64,000 bases of DNA, taken from positions 5,394,001 to 5,458,000 of the forward strand of contig NZ_AP022616.1 in the NCBI RefSeq assembly GCF_010731115.1, given 5' to 3'. Below the pieces are notes generated by a model. The model saw only the letters and a list, made by a program, of their open reading frames with translations. It was not told the origin of the DNA and made no database searches. Each line of letters starts with the position of its first letter. Position 1 is the stretch's first letter. The translations under genes and the position numbers were made by a program. Source of the stretch: Mycolicibacterium phocaicum. Lineage in GTDB: Bacteria > Actinomycetota > Actinomycetes > Mycobacteriales > Mycobacteriaceae. Shown piece by piece: positions 55,031 through 63,667 of this stretch.

Positions 55031-56029
55031 CTACCGGCGCTCGGGGATGGCGCAGTGTGCCAGCGCGGGCACCCCGATGGAGCTCATCCACAGTCGCCCG
55101 TCGTGCTCGACGAGTCCGGTCACCTGTCCGAACTGACGGTGCTTGCCGCGCACGCCCGCGACCGCGGCGCCGCTGTCGGGGTCGAAAGCGACGCACCACA
55201 CCTCCAACGCCATCTGCGGCTGCAGCGCGTCCGGCAGTCGCCACACCAATTGGCGCAGAATGGTCGGTCGCGGGGCGAGCCACTCCGCGGCGGCGTTGAT
55301 CGGGGTGACGAACGCGACCCAGATCCGGCCGTCGGCGCCCGTCGAGATGTTGTCGGGCATGCCGGGCAGGTTGATCGCGAGCGGCGTGATGGTGCCGGCC
55401 TGTGGCCCGGACAGCCAGTACTTCGACAGCCTGCGCCCCTGCGTCTCGGCGAACACCAGCGCGGTGCCGTCGGCGGTGGCGGTGACGCCGTTGGCGAAGT
55501 ACAGGCCGTCGCACAGCGTGCTCACCGCGCCGTCGGTCGCCAGTGTGTACAGTCCGCCGTCCCCGCGGGCCTCGAGGATCGCGGCGCGGAAATGCTCGTA
55601 GTGGAAGGAACTGGTCGACTCGGTGAAATAGATTGTGCCGTCTTCGGTTTCGGTCACATTCGAGCAGAACCGCAGGGGCCGCCCGTCGATGTCGGGCACC
55701 AGCACCTCCAGGGCGCCGGTGCCGGGATCCAGCGACAGCAGCCCCCGGTAGCTGTCGCAGACCAGCAGCCGCCCGTCGCGCGCGACGTGCAACCCCAGCG
55801 GCCGGCCGCCGGTATCGGCCACCACATCCGTGTCGCCGTCGGCGGAGGCCCGCACGATCCGGCCGTCGACAAGGCCGGTCCACAACGTGCCGTCGGCACC
55901 GACGACAACGTCCTCCGGGGCATCGCCGGGCATCGGCACGATGGTCAGGTCGGCAGACGGGAAATCGGGCAGGGCGTCGACCGGCGGTGGGGTCCAGCGC
56001 ACCGGGTTGATGGGCGGCTTGTGCGGCAC
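55031..56029 (-). CDS. SMP-30/gluconolactonase-like beta-propeller protein
   Basis: A 332-residue six-bladed beta-propeller of the SMP-30/strictosidine-synthase-like family: PEDVVVGADGTLWTGLVDGRIVR, FCSNVTETEDGTIYFTEST, YFANGVTATADGTALVFAETQGRRLSKYWL and PGMPDNISTGADGRIWVAFV carry the repeated metal-lining motifs. Such enzymes are calcium-dependent lactonases; the strictosidine synthase N-terminal look also occurs in mycobacterial proteins. GTG 56029 follows TACCGT by 6 bases, so a leaderless start is possible. A palindrome at 56039 overlaps the promoter. Confidence 0.78.
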   Translation of the reverse strand: MPHKPPINPVRWTPPPVDALPDFPSADLTIVPMPGDAPEDVVVGADGTLWTGLVDGRIVRASADGDTDVVADTGGRPLGLHVARDGRLLVCDSYRGLLSLDPGTGALEVLVPDIDGRPLRFCSNVTETEDGTIYFTESTSSFHYEHFRAAILEARGDGGLYTLATDGAVSTLCDGLYFANGVTATADGTALVFAETQGRRLSKYWLSGPQAGTITPLAINLPGMPDNISTGADGRIWVAFVTPINAAAEWLAPRPTILRQLVWRLPDALQPQMALEVWCVAFDPDSGAAVAGVRGKHRQFGQVTGLVEHDGRLWMSSIGVPALAHCAIPERR

Positions 56030-56038
56030 GTGTAGACG

Positions 56039-56052
56039 GTAACGCTTGTTAC
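56039..56052. promoter_or_regulatory. palindrome GTAAC-N4-GTTAC at the SMP-30-like promoter
   Basis: GTAACGCTTGTTAC is a perfect 5-bp inverted repeat, 10 bases upstream of the GTG at 56029 and overlapping the candidate -10 (TACCGT on the minus strand). Suited to a TetR-type repressor. Spacing differs from the KstR box. Confidence 0.4.
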
Positions 56053-56146
56053 GTGTCAGCAGGCGAGAAAACCCCAATTGGCAGACGAATCAGCGATTTT
56101 CGCGATCTGCGCAGGCGGGATCGACCCCGGCCAGTGGGCTACCCCG

Positions 56147-57871
56147 TCAGTCGCGACGGAACTGTTCGCCGGTCGCCGTGTCCACCGCCGTCTCACCTGG
56201 GGGCAGGTTCGACAGGTCCGGGGCGATGACCGTCGGCATGTCACCCGAGTCCGGCAAGCCGAAATGCGCCGGTCCGGCATGACCGGCGGCCGGCGTATCG
56301 AGCACCAGGTCATGGCGCCGCGGCAGCGTCAGCCCACGGAAGTACGCGGGCTGCGCGACGCGCCAGGCGAACATCAACACCACCCCCAGCAGCAGCCCGA
56401 GGACACCGACCACACCCACCGCGCCGAAGCCGAAAATCGTGACGTCATGCTGGCTTTCGTCCTTGAGCCAGTCCGGCTTGCTGTACTGGGCCAGGCCGTA
56501 GCCGAACACCACCGACAGCGTGATGCCGCCGAGCACTGGCAGCACGCCGCGCATCACGAAGTCACGCACGTTGCGGGTCAACGTCTTTCGGTAGAACCAG
56601 GCGCAGGCGAAGCCCGTCAGGGCGTAGTAGAAGGCGATCATCAAACCGACCGAACCGATCAGTGCCGTCAACAGATCGGTGCTGATCGCGGTGAACAGCA
56701 CGTAGCACAGCACCGACAGCACGCCCATCACGATGGTCGAGGTGGTGGGCGTCAGGTACTGGCGATGAATCTTCGCGAAACTCTCTGGCAGCGCCCGGTA
56801 TACGCCCATCGACAGGGTCGTGCGCGCGGTCGGCATGATGGTGGTCTGCGTCGAGGCGGCCGCGGACGTCAGGATCGACGCCGACAGCAGCAGCATGCCG
56901 ATCTTCCCGATCACGCTGTCCCCGAACAGCGATGGCCCGATGGCGGTGAACACGTCCTTGGCGTTCTCCTGGTTGCCCAGCCCGATGCCTTCGGTGCCCA
57001 CGCCCGCGAACGCGATGGTCGAGACGGTCACCAGCGCGTAGGTGGCGAGCAGCAGGAACGTCGAGATGACGGCGGCGCGGCCGGGGGTGCGGCCCGGATC
57101 GTCGGACTCCTCGTTGCACGCCACGGCGGTGTCCCAACCCCAGTAGATGAAGATGGTGGCCAGTACCGCCGGCGCGATCACCGTCCCGAAATCCATTCCG
57201 CCAGGCCAGAACCAGGACCACGACGGCATGATCGAGTAGGCGTGCCCGTGGTGTGTGTAGACCTTCACCAGCGCCACGACCGACACCACGATCAGCACGA
57301 CGACCTCGACCGTCAACAGCACGTACTGCAGCCGCGCCGACACCTCGATGCCGCGGTAGCAGATGTACGTCATCAGGATGATCCAGATGACGCCAGCCAC
57401 CGTCGACCACAGGGTGCTGCTCGCCAGACCGGCGACCGAATGCCAACCCAGGTCGCCGACGAACGTGAACGAGTACGACCCCGCGATCTGCGCGAGATTG
57501 GCCATCACGATGACATCGGAGGCGATGATGCCCCAGCCGCCCAGCCAGCCGACGGCGGGACCGAAGGCCCGGGCCGCCCAGGTGAACGTGGTGCCGCAGT
57601 CGGGCTCGGCCTTGTTCAGTTCCTGGTACGCGACGGCGATGAGGTACATCGGCACGAACGAAATGAGCATGATCGCAGGTGCTTTGACCCCGGCGAGCAG
57701 CGTGCCGCCGGCGGCGATGACGAGGCCGAGCGTCGCCGCCAGGCTGTATGCCGGTGCGGTGGACGCCAGCCCGACCACCACGCTGGACACCAGACCGAGG
57801 GCGCCCCGCTTGAGGCCTTTGTCTGGGGCGACGATGTCTGGTGCCGGCGTGGTCATCTGCTCCCTGCTCAT
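56147..57871 (-). CDS. APC-family amino acid permease
   Basis: A 574-residue transporter of the APC superfamily with about twelve to thirteen membrane helices. The N-terminal LKRGALGLVSSVVVGLASTAPAYSLAATLGL (near 20-50) and ELNKAEPDCGTTFTWAARAFGP (near 90-112) are the conserved substrate-site helices of APC porters. Substrate is probably an amino acid or a polyamine, driven by protons or sodium. The C-terminal 70 residues are soluble. ATG 57871 or ATG 57856 are both possible. It is divergent from sigJ. Confidence 0.85.
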   Translation of the reverse strand: MSREQMTTPAPDIVAPDKGLKRGALGLVSSVVVGLASTAPAYSLAATLGLVIAAGGTLLAGVKAPAIMLISFVPMYLIAVAYQELNKAEPDCGTTFTWAARAFGPAVGWLGGWGIIASDVIVMANLAQIAGSYSFTFVGDLGWHSVAGLASSTLWSTVAGVIWIILMTYICYRGIEVSARLQYVLLTVEVVVLIVVSVVALVKVYTHHGHAYSIMPSWSWFWPGGMDFGTVIAPAVLATIFIYWGWDTAVACNEESDDPGRTPGRAAVISTFLLLATYALVTVSTIAFAGVGTEGIGLGNQENAKDVFTAIGPSLFGDSVIGKIGMLLLSASILTSAAASTQTTIMPTARTTLSMGVYRALPESFAKIHRQYLTPTTSTIVMGVLSVLCYVLFTAISTDLLTALIGSVGLMIAFYYALTGFACAWFYRKTLTRNVRDFVMRGVLPVLGGITLSVVFGYGLAQYSKPDWLKDESQHDVTIFGFGAVGVVGVLGLLLGVVLMFAWRVAQPAYFRGLTLPRRHDLVLDTPAAGHAGPAHFGLPDSGDMPTVIAPDLSNLPPGETAVDTATGEQFRRD

Positions 57872-57938
57872 CCCGGTTGATTTGCCGAAGAGATGCTACG
57901 GTTCGCCGCCCTCGAACACCGAGTCGTAGGTTGGTGGG

Positions 57939-58844
57939 GTGACCACAGCGCAGGACACCGATGAGTTCGAGCGGCTGCGCCCGCACCTGCTGTCCGTCGC
58001 CTACCGGCTGACCGGTGTGTACGCCGACGCCGAGGACATCGTGCAGGACGCCTGGCTGCGTTGGCACAGTGCCGATGTCGACGCCATCGAACAGCCCCGC
58101 GCCTGGCTGACGACGGTCGTCAGCCGCCTCGGCCTGGACCGGTTGCGGTCCGCTGCGCACCGCCGCGAGGCGTACTTCGGGGAGTGGCTGCCCGAACCGG
58201 TGGTGACGGGATTCGACGCCGCGGACCCACTGGCCGCGGTGGTCGCGGGGGAGGACGCCCGCTTCGCCGCGATGGTGGTGCTGGAGCGGCTGACGCCCGA
58301 CCAGCGGGTCGCCTTCGTCCTGCACGACGGCTTCGCGGTGCCGTTCTCCGAGATCGCGTCGGTGCTCGGCGTGACGGACGCAAGCGCGCGGCAGCTGGCC
58401 TCACGCGCCCGGCGCGCTGTCGCCGAGGCCCCGCCGCCGCCACCGGACGCCGGCCACAACGAGGTCGTCGGCAAGCTGATGGCCGCGCTCGCCAGTGGGG
58501 ACATGGCCGCCGTCGTCGAACTGCTGCACCCCGATGCCACGTTCACCGGCGACTCCAACCGTCGGGCACCGACGGCGCCCCGCACCATCGTCGGCGCGGA
58601 CAAAGTCGCACGGTTCCTGTTCGGGCTGGCCAGACGTTATGGGCCGCAATGGCTTTCGACGTCGCAGTTGGCGCTCATCAACGGCGAGCTCGGCGCGTAC
58701 AGCCCCGGCCTGCCGGCTGACGGCGAGCATCCCGAGATGCTGCCGCGTGTCACGGCGCTGGCCGTGCGCGACGGCAAGGTTGTCGCGCTGTGGGACATCG
58801 CGAACCCGGACAAGTTCACGGCGTCACCGCTGCGGTCTGATTAG
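57939..58844 (+). CDS. sigJ: ECF sigma factor SigJ-like (ECF41 group, SnoaL-type C-terminal extension)
   Basis: A 301-residue ECF41 sigma factor. Region 2 (DEFERLRPHLLSVAYRLTGVYADAEDIVQDAWLRW, residues about 6-40) and region 4 (LTPDQRVAFVLHDGFAVPFSEIASVLGVTDASARQLASRARR, about 115-160) are typical. The SnoaL-like C-terminal domain (about 175-295) replaces an anti-sigma partner and regulates it in cis. A perfect ECF41-type promoter (TGTCACA-N16-CGTC) sits before the carboxymuconolactone decarboxylase gene at 60316, the classical ECF41 partner. GTG 57939. Position as in M. tuberculosis Rv3328c. Confidence 0.9.
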   Translation: MTTAQDTDEFERLRPHLLSVAYRLTGVYADAEDIVQDAWLRWHSADVDAIEQPRAWLTTVVSRLGLDRLRSAAHRREAYFGEWLPEPVVTGFDAADPLAAVVAGEDARFAAMVVLERLTPDQRVAFVLHDGFAVPFSEIASVLGVTDASARQLASRARRAVAEAPPPPPDAGHNEVVGKLMAALASGDMAAVVELLHPDATFTGDSNRRAPTAPRTIVGADKVARFLFGLARRYGPQWLSTSQLALINGELGAYSPGLPADGEHPEMLPRVTALAVRDGKVVALWDIANPDKFTASPLRSD

Positions 58845-58848
58845 CGGC

Positions 58849-59640
58849 TCAGAGGACGTAGGGGATCAGTGCCTTGCGGTCGGTCGGGTACTCGGGAAAC
58901 TTCTCCTGGTACCAGGTATGGGTGCCCAGCGCGCGGGGAATCAGATTGCCCGCGGTGATCAACAGGATGGCCACACCGGGCAGCGCCCAGGTCAGCAGCG
59001 CGAAGCCGGACCAGGCGATGAGCTCGCCCAGGTACGCCGGGCTGGTGACGAACCGGAAGCCGCCGCCGAACGGAATCCGGTACTCGGCACCACCGGGGTT
59101 GTTCTTGTCGCGCAGGTTTCGCACGATCGATTCGGAGTTGACCAGCAGCGCGAAGCCGCACAGGTAGACCACCAGCCCCACCAGGAATCGGGGATCGGTC
59201 AGCCATGCGGTGGTGTACTGCCCGAAGAAGTCGTGGCTGAACAGCGTGCCGTTGAGGTAGCCGTGCATCGACGTGACGAGCATGCCCATCACGATCACCG
59301 ACACGTTGAAGGTGCCGCGCTTGCCTGGCGCCTGGCGGATCGCCAGCGGGAAGAACCAGCCCCGGTTGGCGTAGTGCAGCAGCCAGATCCCGGCCAGCAC
59401 CAGCGATGTCGGCTCGAAGCGGTGCGGCCCGGCCAGGTAGCTGACCAGGAACACGACCGTCGCCGGGATCTCCATCAGCCACCAGCCGAGCTTCGGGTTG
59501 AGATTCAAGCCGAGTTTCGTCGTCGAGAACCGCCCATACGAACTCTGTGCGAAGAAACCGCCGATGATCACGAATGCGGCGAACGCGAAGGCTGCCGTCA
59601 GCACCGTGTCATAGAACGTGTTGCCGGTGTACCAGTGCAC
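58849..59640 (-). CDS. steroid 5-alpha-reductase (SRD5A)-like membrane protein
   Basis: A 263-residue protein with about six membrane helices. The C-terminal region follows the eukaryotic SRD5A family closely: YRIPFGGGFRFVTSPAYLGELIAWSGFALLTW, then the closing WYQEKFPEYPTDRKALIPYVL (EYPxxRKxxIP). Expected to reduce the delta-4 double bond of 3-oxo-steroids or a similar enone with NADPH, or to be a related DUF1295-type enzyme. A KstR-like box lies 50 bases upstream, linking it to the cholesterol catabolism regulon. Confidence 0.8.
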   Translation of the reverse strand: MHWYTGNTFYDTVLTAAFAFAAFVIIGGFFAQSSYGRFSTTKLGLNLNPKLGWWLMEIPATVVFLVSYLAGPHRFEPTSLVLAGIWLLHYANRGWFFPLAIRQAPGKRGTFNVSVIVMGMLVTSMHGYLNGTLFSHDFFGQYTTAWLTDPRFLVGLVVYLCGFALLVNSESIVRNLRDKNNPGGAEYRIPFGGGFRFVTSPAYLGELIAWSGFALLTWALPGVAILLITAGNLIPRALGTHTWYQEKFPEYPTDRKALIPYVL

Positions 59641-59689
59641 GGTCGCTCCTTGCTGAGCAGGTGGTTTCAGCGGTTGCGACCGCTATTTC

Positions 59690-59703
59690 TGTAACGTGTT
59701 CTA
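59690..59703. promoter_or_regulatory. KstR-type box TnnAACnnGTTnnA
   Basis: TGTAACGTGTTCTA fits the 14-base mycobacterial KstR consensus TNNAACNNGTTNNA at every fixed position. It lies 50 bases upstream of the steroid-reductase-like start at 59640. A weaker look-alike (TAGAACGTGTTGCC) lies inside the gene's 5' coding region near 59610. Confidence 0.6.
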
Positions 59704-59737
59704 CCACCTGACCAGGCTGTGAGGCCAGCGCCCCGGA

Positions 59738-60316
59738 TCACTGCGCCCACGGCACCCGGCATGCGTCACCCGAGCTGAAGCCCTGCTCGGTGATACCGAG
59801 CGCCGCGTACATCCGGGCCCGCATGTTCTCCACGCCGATCTGATACGTCAGCTCGATGACACCGGACTCGCCGAACCGGCGCTTGAGATCGTCGACCTGT
59901 TCATCGGTCACGTTGTGCGGATCGGTGGTCATCGCATCGGCGTAGGCAATGGCGGCCCGCTCGTCGTCGGTGAACAACGGTGAGGTCGCGTACTCGTCGA
60001 TGTGCCTGAGCCGTTCGGTGTCCAGGCTCTCCAGGCGCATCAGCATGGTGCCGAAGTCGACGCACCAGGAGCAGCCCACCGTCCGCGCGGTCCACAACAC
60101 GGCAAGGTCGCGGACCGCGTCGGGCAGCGTTTTCGAACCGCTCTTCAACAGGGTCTCGTGGACCGCGTTGGCGACCAGCAGCCGCGGGTGGTGTGCCGCG
60201 ACCGTGAACGGTTCGGGCACCTCACCGAACTCACGCTTGGCGTAGCGGTACATCAGCCGGGTCAGCAGTCCGGCGCGTTGCGGGGGCAGGGGTGCGATGC
60301 GTGGTGTTGTCGTCAT
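59738..60316 (-). CDS. carboxymuconolactone decarboxylase/AhpD-like protein
   Basis: A 192-residue AhpD/CMD-superfamily protein. Active-site CSWC (Cys82, Cys85) lies in TARTVGCSWCVDFG, with an upstream LPDAVRDLAVLW helix; the CxxC suggests peroxidase or disulfide chemistry rather than true decarboxylation. ATG 60316 is chosen because the ECF41 promoter ends 8 bases upstream, giving a leaderless mRNA; the in-frame upstream start would lie inside the promoter. This type of gene is the usual ECF41 sigma target. Confidence 0.82.
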   Translation of the reverse strand: MTTTPRIAPLPPQRAGLLTRLMYRYAKREFGEVPEPFTVAAHHPRLLVANAVHETLLKSGSKTLPDAVRDLAVLWTARTVGCSWCVDFGTMLMRLESLDTERLRHIDEYATSPLFTDDERAAIAYADAMTTDPHNVTDEQVDDLKRRFGESGVIELTYQIGVENMRARMYAALGITEQGFSSGDACRVPWAQ

Positions 60317-60324
60317 ACCGGTTG

Positions 60325-60351
60325 GACGAGACAGGCCGGCGAGGTGTGACA
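60325..60351 (-). promoter_or_regulatory. ECF41-type promoter TGTCACA-N16-CGTC
   Basis: On the minus strand, TGTCACA (60351-60345) is followed after exactly 16 bases by CGTC (60328-60325), the published ECF41 consensus. The -10 ends 8 bases before the ATG of the carboxymuconolactone decarboxylase, so transcription probably starts at the ATG. SigJ, encoded 1.5 kb away, is the expected sigma factor. Confidence 0.72.
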
Positions 60352-60399
60352 GGGGTGTGGCGGGCATCACCCCGTGCGGCAGCGGCTACCGTAGGACAC

Positions 60400-61131
60400 A
60401 TGTCTGTGGCCCCGAACCCCGCGGCGGTGAGCGGCTACGAGGCGCGGTGGGAGCAGCACAACGCCGAACGCAGGTCCCAGATCCTGCTGGCGATGATCGA
60501 CCTGCTGGAGGAGAGCCCGCCCGGCGCCGACATCTCCGTCGCGGCCATCGCCAAGCGCGCGGGCGTCGCCAAGTCGGTGATCTACCGGCAGACCTCCGGC
60601 AAGGAGGAACTCGAGCGACGGGTGCGGTCGTATCTGATCGACGACTTCGGGTCCGTCCTGGTCGGCAAGCTCGATGTCTCCGACGGCTCGCTGCGCGAGA
60701 TTCTGACCCGCACCATCGAGGCCGTCGCGGACTGGATGATCGACCATCCGCGGCTCAACGAGTTCGCGCGCAGTGGGCCGTCATTCGAGGGCGACGAGAC
60801 GCTCGACGCGGTTGGCGAGTTGAAGCTGCGCATCATCGAACGCGCCGACGGCATCATCGCCGCCATCCAGTTGGCCATCGGCGTCGAGGACAGCGCCTTC
60901 AAACTGGTCCCGCTGGCGATCGTGACCATGGTCGAGGAGACGTTGTTCGCCTGGGTCCGCAGCTCGGCGCCGACGCACACGCGCGACGAGATGATCGCCC
61001 ACCTCGCCGACTTCACCTGGTACGTCATCGACGGCGCTGCGCGGGCCATCGGATTCGAGGTCAGCCCCGATGAGCCGCTCGTCGCCGTCGTCGCCGCGCT
61101 GGCTGCTCAGGCAAGCAACCCCGCGTTGTAG
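60400..61131 (+). CDS. TetR family transcriptional regulator
   Basis: A 243-residue TetR-type regulator with a somewhat divergent helix-turn-helix (RSQILLAMIDLLEESPPGADISVAAIAKRAGVAKSVIYRQTSGKEEL, about 25-70) and a long helical ligand domain. It is transcribed away from the decarboxylase gene across 83 bases. ATG 60400 follows TACCGT by 7 bases (possible leaderless start), with AGGA also nearby. The 3' end overlaps the convergent ferredoxin reductase by 25 bases. Target unknown; the AurF/reductase pair is an option. Confidence 0.83.
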   Translation: MSVAPNPAAVSGYEARWEQHNAERRSQILLAMIDLLEESPPGADISVAAIAKRAGVAKSVIYRQTSGKEELERRVRSYLIDDFGSVLVGKLDVSDGSLREILTRTIEAVADWMIDHPRLNEFARSGPSFEGDETLDAVGELKLRIIERADGIIAAIQLAIGVEDSAFKLVPLAIVTMVEETLFAWVRSSAPTHTRDEMIAHLADFTWYVIDGAARAIGFEVSPDEPLVAVVAALAAQASNPAL

Positions 61132-62537
61132 TCGGCCACCAGGGCACGCACGGTCTCCTGCGCGCAGGACTTGTTGGTGCCGATGAACCCCGTCGGGCCG
61201 CGTTTGATCCAGCCCGTCACGTAGGTCGCGGCGACGCCGTCTACCCGGCCCTTGTCGTTGGGGATGACACCGTGCGCGTCGTCGAACGGCAGGTCGGCCA
61301 CGGGCCGACCCCGGTAGCCGATCGACGTGAGCACGAGCCCGGCAGTAACGGTGTGCAGGTCGCCGGTGGGCTTGACCTTCGCGGTGCCGTCGGCGGCAGC
61401 CACCAGTTCGTTGCGGGCGAATTCGACTGCGGTTGCGGCCGATTCGCCGAGGATCGCGGTAGGGGACTGCAGGTACTCCAGCACGATGCGGCGGTTGCCG
61501 GGCCGTCGCGGCAGGTCCGCGAGGATGCGGGCGCGCGGATCGGTGTCGGACAGTGACGCCAGGTCCTGTGGTGCGACGAGGACGTCCACGTCGGGCATCG
61601 ACGTCAGGCCGACGAGCTCTGGCGCAGTGAACGCGGACTGTGCGAGGCCGCGTCGTCCCACGACAATGACCTCCTCAATTCTGCTCTGCCGCAAGGTTTT
61701 CAAGGCGTGCGGCGCGATGTCGGTGGCTGCGAGGCGGTCGGGATCGACGGTGAGGATCCGGGCGACGTCGAGCGCGACGTTGCCGTTGCCGATCACGATG
61801 GCGCGTGGCTGCGACAGATCGAAGGTGCAGTCGGCGAAGTCGGGATGGCCGTTGTACCAAGCCACGAACCGGGTCGCCGAGCTGACGCCCGGCAGGTCGG
61901 CGCCGGGTATGTCGAGTGGCCGGTCCGTGGACGCACCCACCGCGTAGATGACGGCGTCGTGGTCGGCGAGCAGCTGCTCATGGGTGATGTCGGTGCCGAC
62001 CTCGACCCCGGTGATCAGCTCCAGCCGCGCGTCGGCGGTGATGGTGTCGAACTGCCGGGAGACGCCCCGGGTGCGCCGGTGATCAGGTGCGACGCCGAAG
62101 CGCGCAAGCCCGCCGGGCTGGGGCAGGCGCTCGTACATCCGGACGCGGGCCGCGGGGATGGTCAGTACCTCGTCGGCGGCGTACATGGCGGCCGGGCCGG
62201 AGCCGACGATCGCCACCCTGAGGGCTCCAGGTGCCCGGACCTGCAGCGGCGGCACGACGGGCGCCAGCAGCGCACGGGGCCGGGGCTCCTTGTAGAAATC
62301 GGCGTTGAGCTCGAGGAACACCTTCTCGGTCGGATCCAGCGAACCGTCGTGCTTGATGGCGTCGACCGGACAAGCGGTGACGCACGCGCCGCAGTCGACG
62401 CACTCCACCGGGTCGATGTAGAGCATCTCGGCGGTGTGGAAGTCGGGCTCGTCGGGCGTGGGGTGAATGCAGTTGACCGGACAGGCGTAGACGCACGACG
62501 CGTCGCTGCAGCAGGACTGCGTGATGACGTGGGGCAT
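61107..62537 (-). CDS. ferredoxin/ferredoxin-NADP reductase fusion (FprB-like)
   Basis: A 476-residue redox fusion. The N-terminal ferredoxin (residues 1-65) has Cys 9, 15, 19, 23 and 46, 49, 52, 56 (SCVYACPVNCIHP; ECVDCGACVTACPVDAI). From about 105 comes an adrenodoxin-reductase-like flavoprotein (IVGSGPAAMYAADEVL; NADP site VIGNGNVALDVARIL near 253; closing GWIKRGPTGFIGTNK). It passes electrons from NAD(P)H through FAD to its own or other FeS clusters. Its ATG overlaps the AurF-like gene's stop (TGATG), as in M. tuberculosis Rv0885-fprB, so it is probably that oxygenase's reductase. Confidence 0.87.
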   Translation of the reverse strand: MPHVITQSCCSDASCVYACPVNCIHPTPDEPDFHTAEMLYIDPVECVDCGACVTACPVDAIKHDGSLDPTEKVFLELNADFYKEPRPRALLAPVVPPLQVRAPGALRVAIVGSGPAAMYAADEVLTIPAARVRMYERLPQPGGLARFGVAPDHRRTRGVSRQFDTITADARLELITGVEVGTDITHEQLLADHDAVIYAVGASTDRPLDIPGADLPGVSSATRFVAWYNGHPDFADCTFDLSQPRAIVIGNGNVALDVARILTVDPDRLAATDIAPHALKTLRQSRIEEVIVVGRRGLAQSAFTAPELVGLTSMPDVDVLVAPQDLASLSDTDPRARILADLPRRPGNRRIVLEYLQSPTAILGESAATAVEFARNELVAAADGTAKVKPTGDLHTVTAGLVLTSIGYRGRPVADLPFDDAHGVIPNDKGRVDGVAATYVTGWIKRGPTGFIGTNKSCAQETVRALVADYNAGLLA

Positions 62538-63514
62538 CAGGCGATCAACTGTGCCTCGCGGCTGGGGGCGCTGCGATAGCGGGCCGTCTCACCGGCGATG
62601 CCGCAGCGCTTCCACATCCAGCGGCCGACGCGGTTCATCAGGCCGATCTCCTCGGCCAGCGCGCGGGTCTCGTCGAAGAAGCTCGCCATGATCTTGCGCG
62701 ACTGCGGGCTGCGCCAGAATGCTTGCCGCATAACGTCTTCCGGAATGCCGAACTGCTTGCCGAACGACTTCGACGACCCCATGATCTCGTGCGCCAGCCA
62801 GCGCAACGTCAGCGGGAAGGCGACGGTGGCGAAGGCCTTGAAGCGCCACGAGCGTTCGGGCATGTGCGTCTTGAGGAATTCGTTGGCCCACGAGATGTGG
62901 CGGGCTTCCTCGGCGATGTGAATCTGCATGGTGCGCAGCACGGCCGGCGGCAGGTTGGCGCCCTCGCGGATCATGCCCTTCTGGAAGTGATCGATGGGCT
63001 CTTCACCGGCGAGGATGCCGGCCATGAACGCCGTCGGCGAGTACTGGCCGACCAAGCCGATGTACGGCGACAACTTGAAGAACAGCTTCCGCATGCCGGG
63101 CACGTCGGTCCCCGAGCGGTTGACCAGCTCCTGGAACATCTGGATGTGGTTGCACTCCTCGGTCATCTCGTGCAACGCGTACCGGAACTCGGGAGAGTTG
63201 TTGGGCAGCTTCATGATGAAGGCCATCAGCCCGCGGATCAGGATGCTCTCGAACGCCGCGCCCACCTTGACGGTGTTGAGCGTGCGCCAGCGGCCGATCT
63301 CGATCTGCCGTTCGAGCGGCTGGTTCTGGTACCACTCGGTGGCGCCCAGCGGGTCGATGGCAGGGGAGAGCACCCACCGTGGATCGTGCAGGTCGATCGC
63401 CATGTCCGGCGAATCCCACGCGATGTCGAGGTAGGGGTCGAACCGGCGTCGCACCGAACCTTCGGACAGCACGTCGAGCAGATTCTGGTAACCGGGCTTC
63501 ATTGCCTGAGTCAT
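62537..63514 (-). CDS. AurF-type diiron oxygenase (p-aminobenzoate N-oxygenase family)
   Basis: A 325-residue helical diiron protein. Metal-ligand motifs: Glu89 in AAFESILIRG, EECNH (119-123) and EEARH (202-206), with a further Glu/His set in the helical core. AurF oxidises aryl amines to nitro groups; mycobacterial relatives (Rv0885-like) have unknown substrates. It is coupled to the ferredoxin-reductase fusion (TGATG overlap), giving a complete NAD(P)H-driven oxygenase pair. ATG 63514 has GGAGA immediately upstream; ATG 63502 is an alternative. Confidence 0.83.
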   Translation of the reverse strand: MTQAMKPGYQNLLDVLSEGSVRRRFDPYLDIAWDSPDMAIDLHDPRWVLSPAIDPLGATEWYQNQPLERQIEIGRWRTLNTVKVGAAFESILIRGLMAFIMKLPNNSPEFRYALHEMTEECNHIQMFQELVNRSGTDVPGMRKLFFKLSPYIGLVGQYSPTAFMAGILAGEEPIDHFQKGMIREGANLPPAVLRTMQIHIAEEARHISWANEFLKTHMPERSWRFKAFATVAFPLTLRWLAHEIMGSSKSFGKQFGIPEDVMRQAFWRSPQSRKIMASFFDETRALAEEIGLMNRVGRWMWKRCGIAGETARYRSAPSREAQLIA

Positions 63515-63574
63515 GTCTCCAATTTACCGGGAACAGCGGTCTCAGTAAATACCTGCCGATCGATCCGCCGAGAC

Positions 63575-63619
63575 TGAGCTTGTGTGTCAACTTCTTGCCG
63601 CATTTGGCACACAAGCTCA
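63575..63619. repeat. palindromic element related to the one at 33890
   Basis: TGAGCTTGTGTG (63575-63586) and CACACAAGCTCA (63608-63619) are exact inverted repeats with a 21-base loop. The right arm plus flank, CACACAAGCTCATGTTCG, matches the element at 33890 in 17 of 18 positions. It sits between divergent genes (AurF-like and the DUF559-like gene), so it is not a shared 3' terminator. Confidence 0.55.
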
Positions 63620-63667
63620 TGTTCGGTGTAGATGGAACCGGGCGCGGCGCGTAGCCGTCATATTCGT

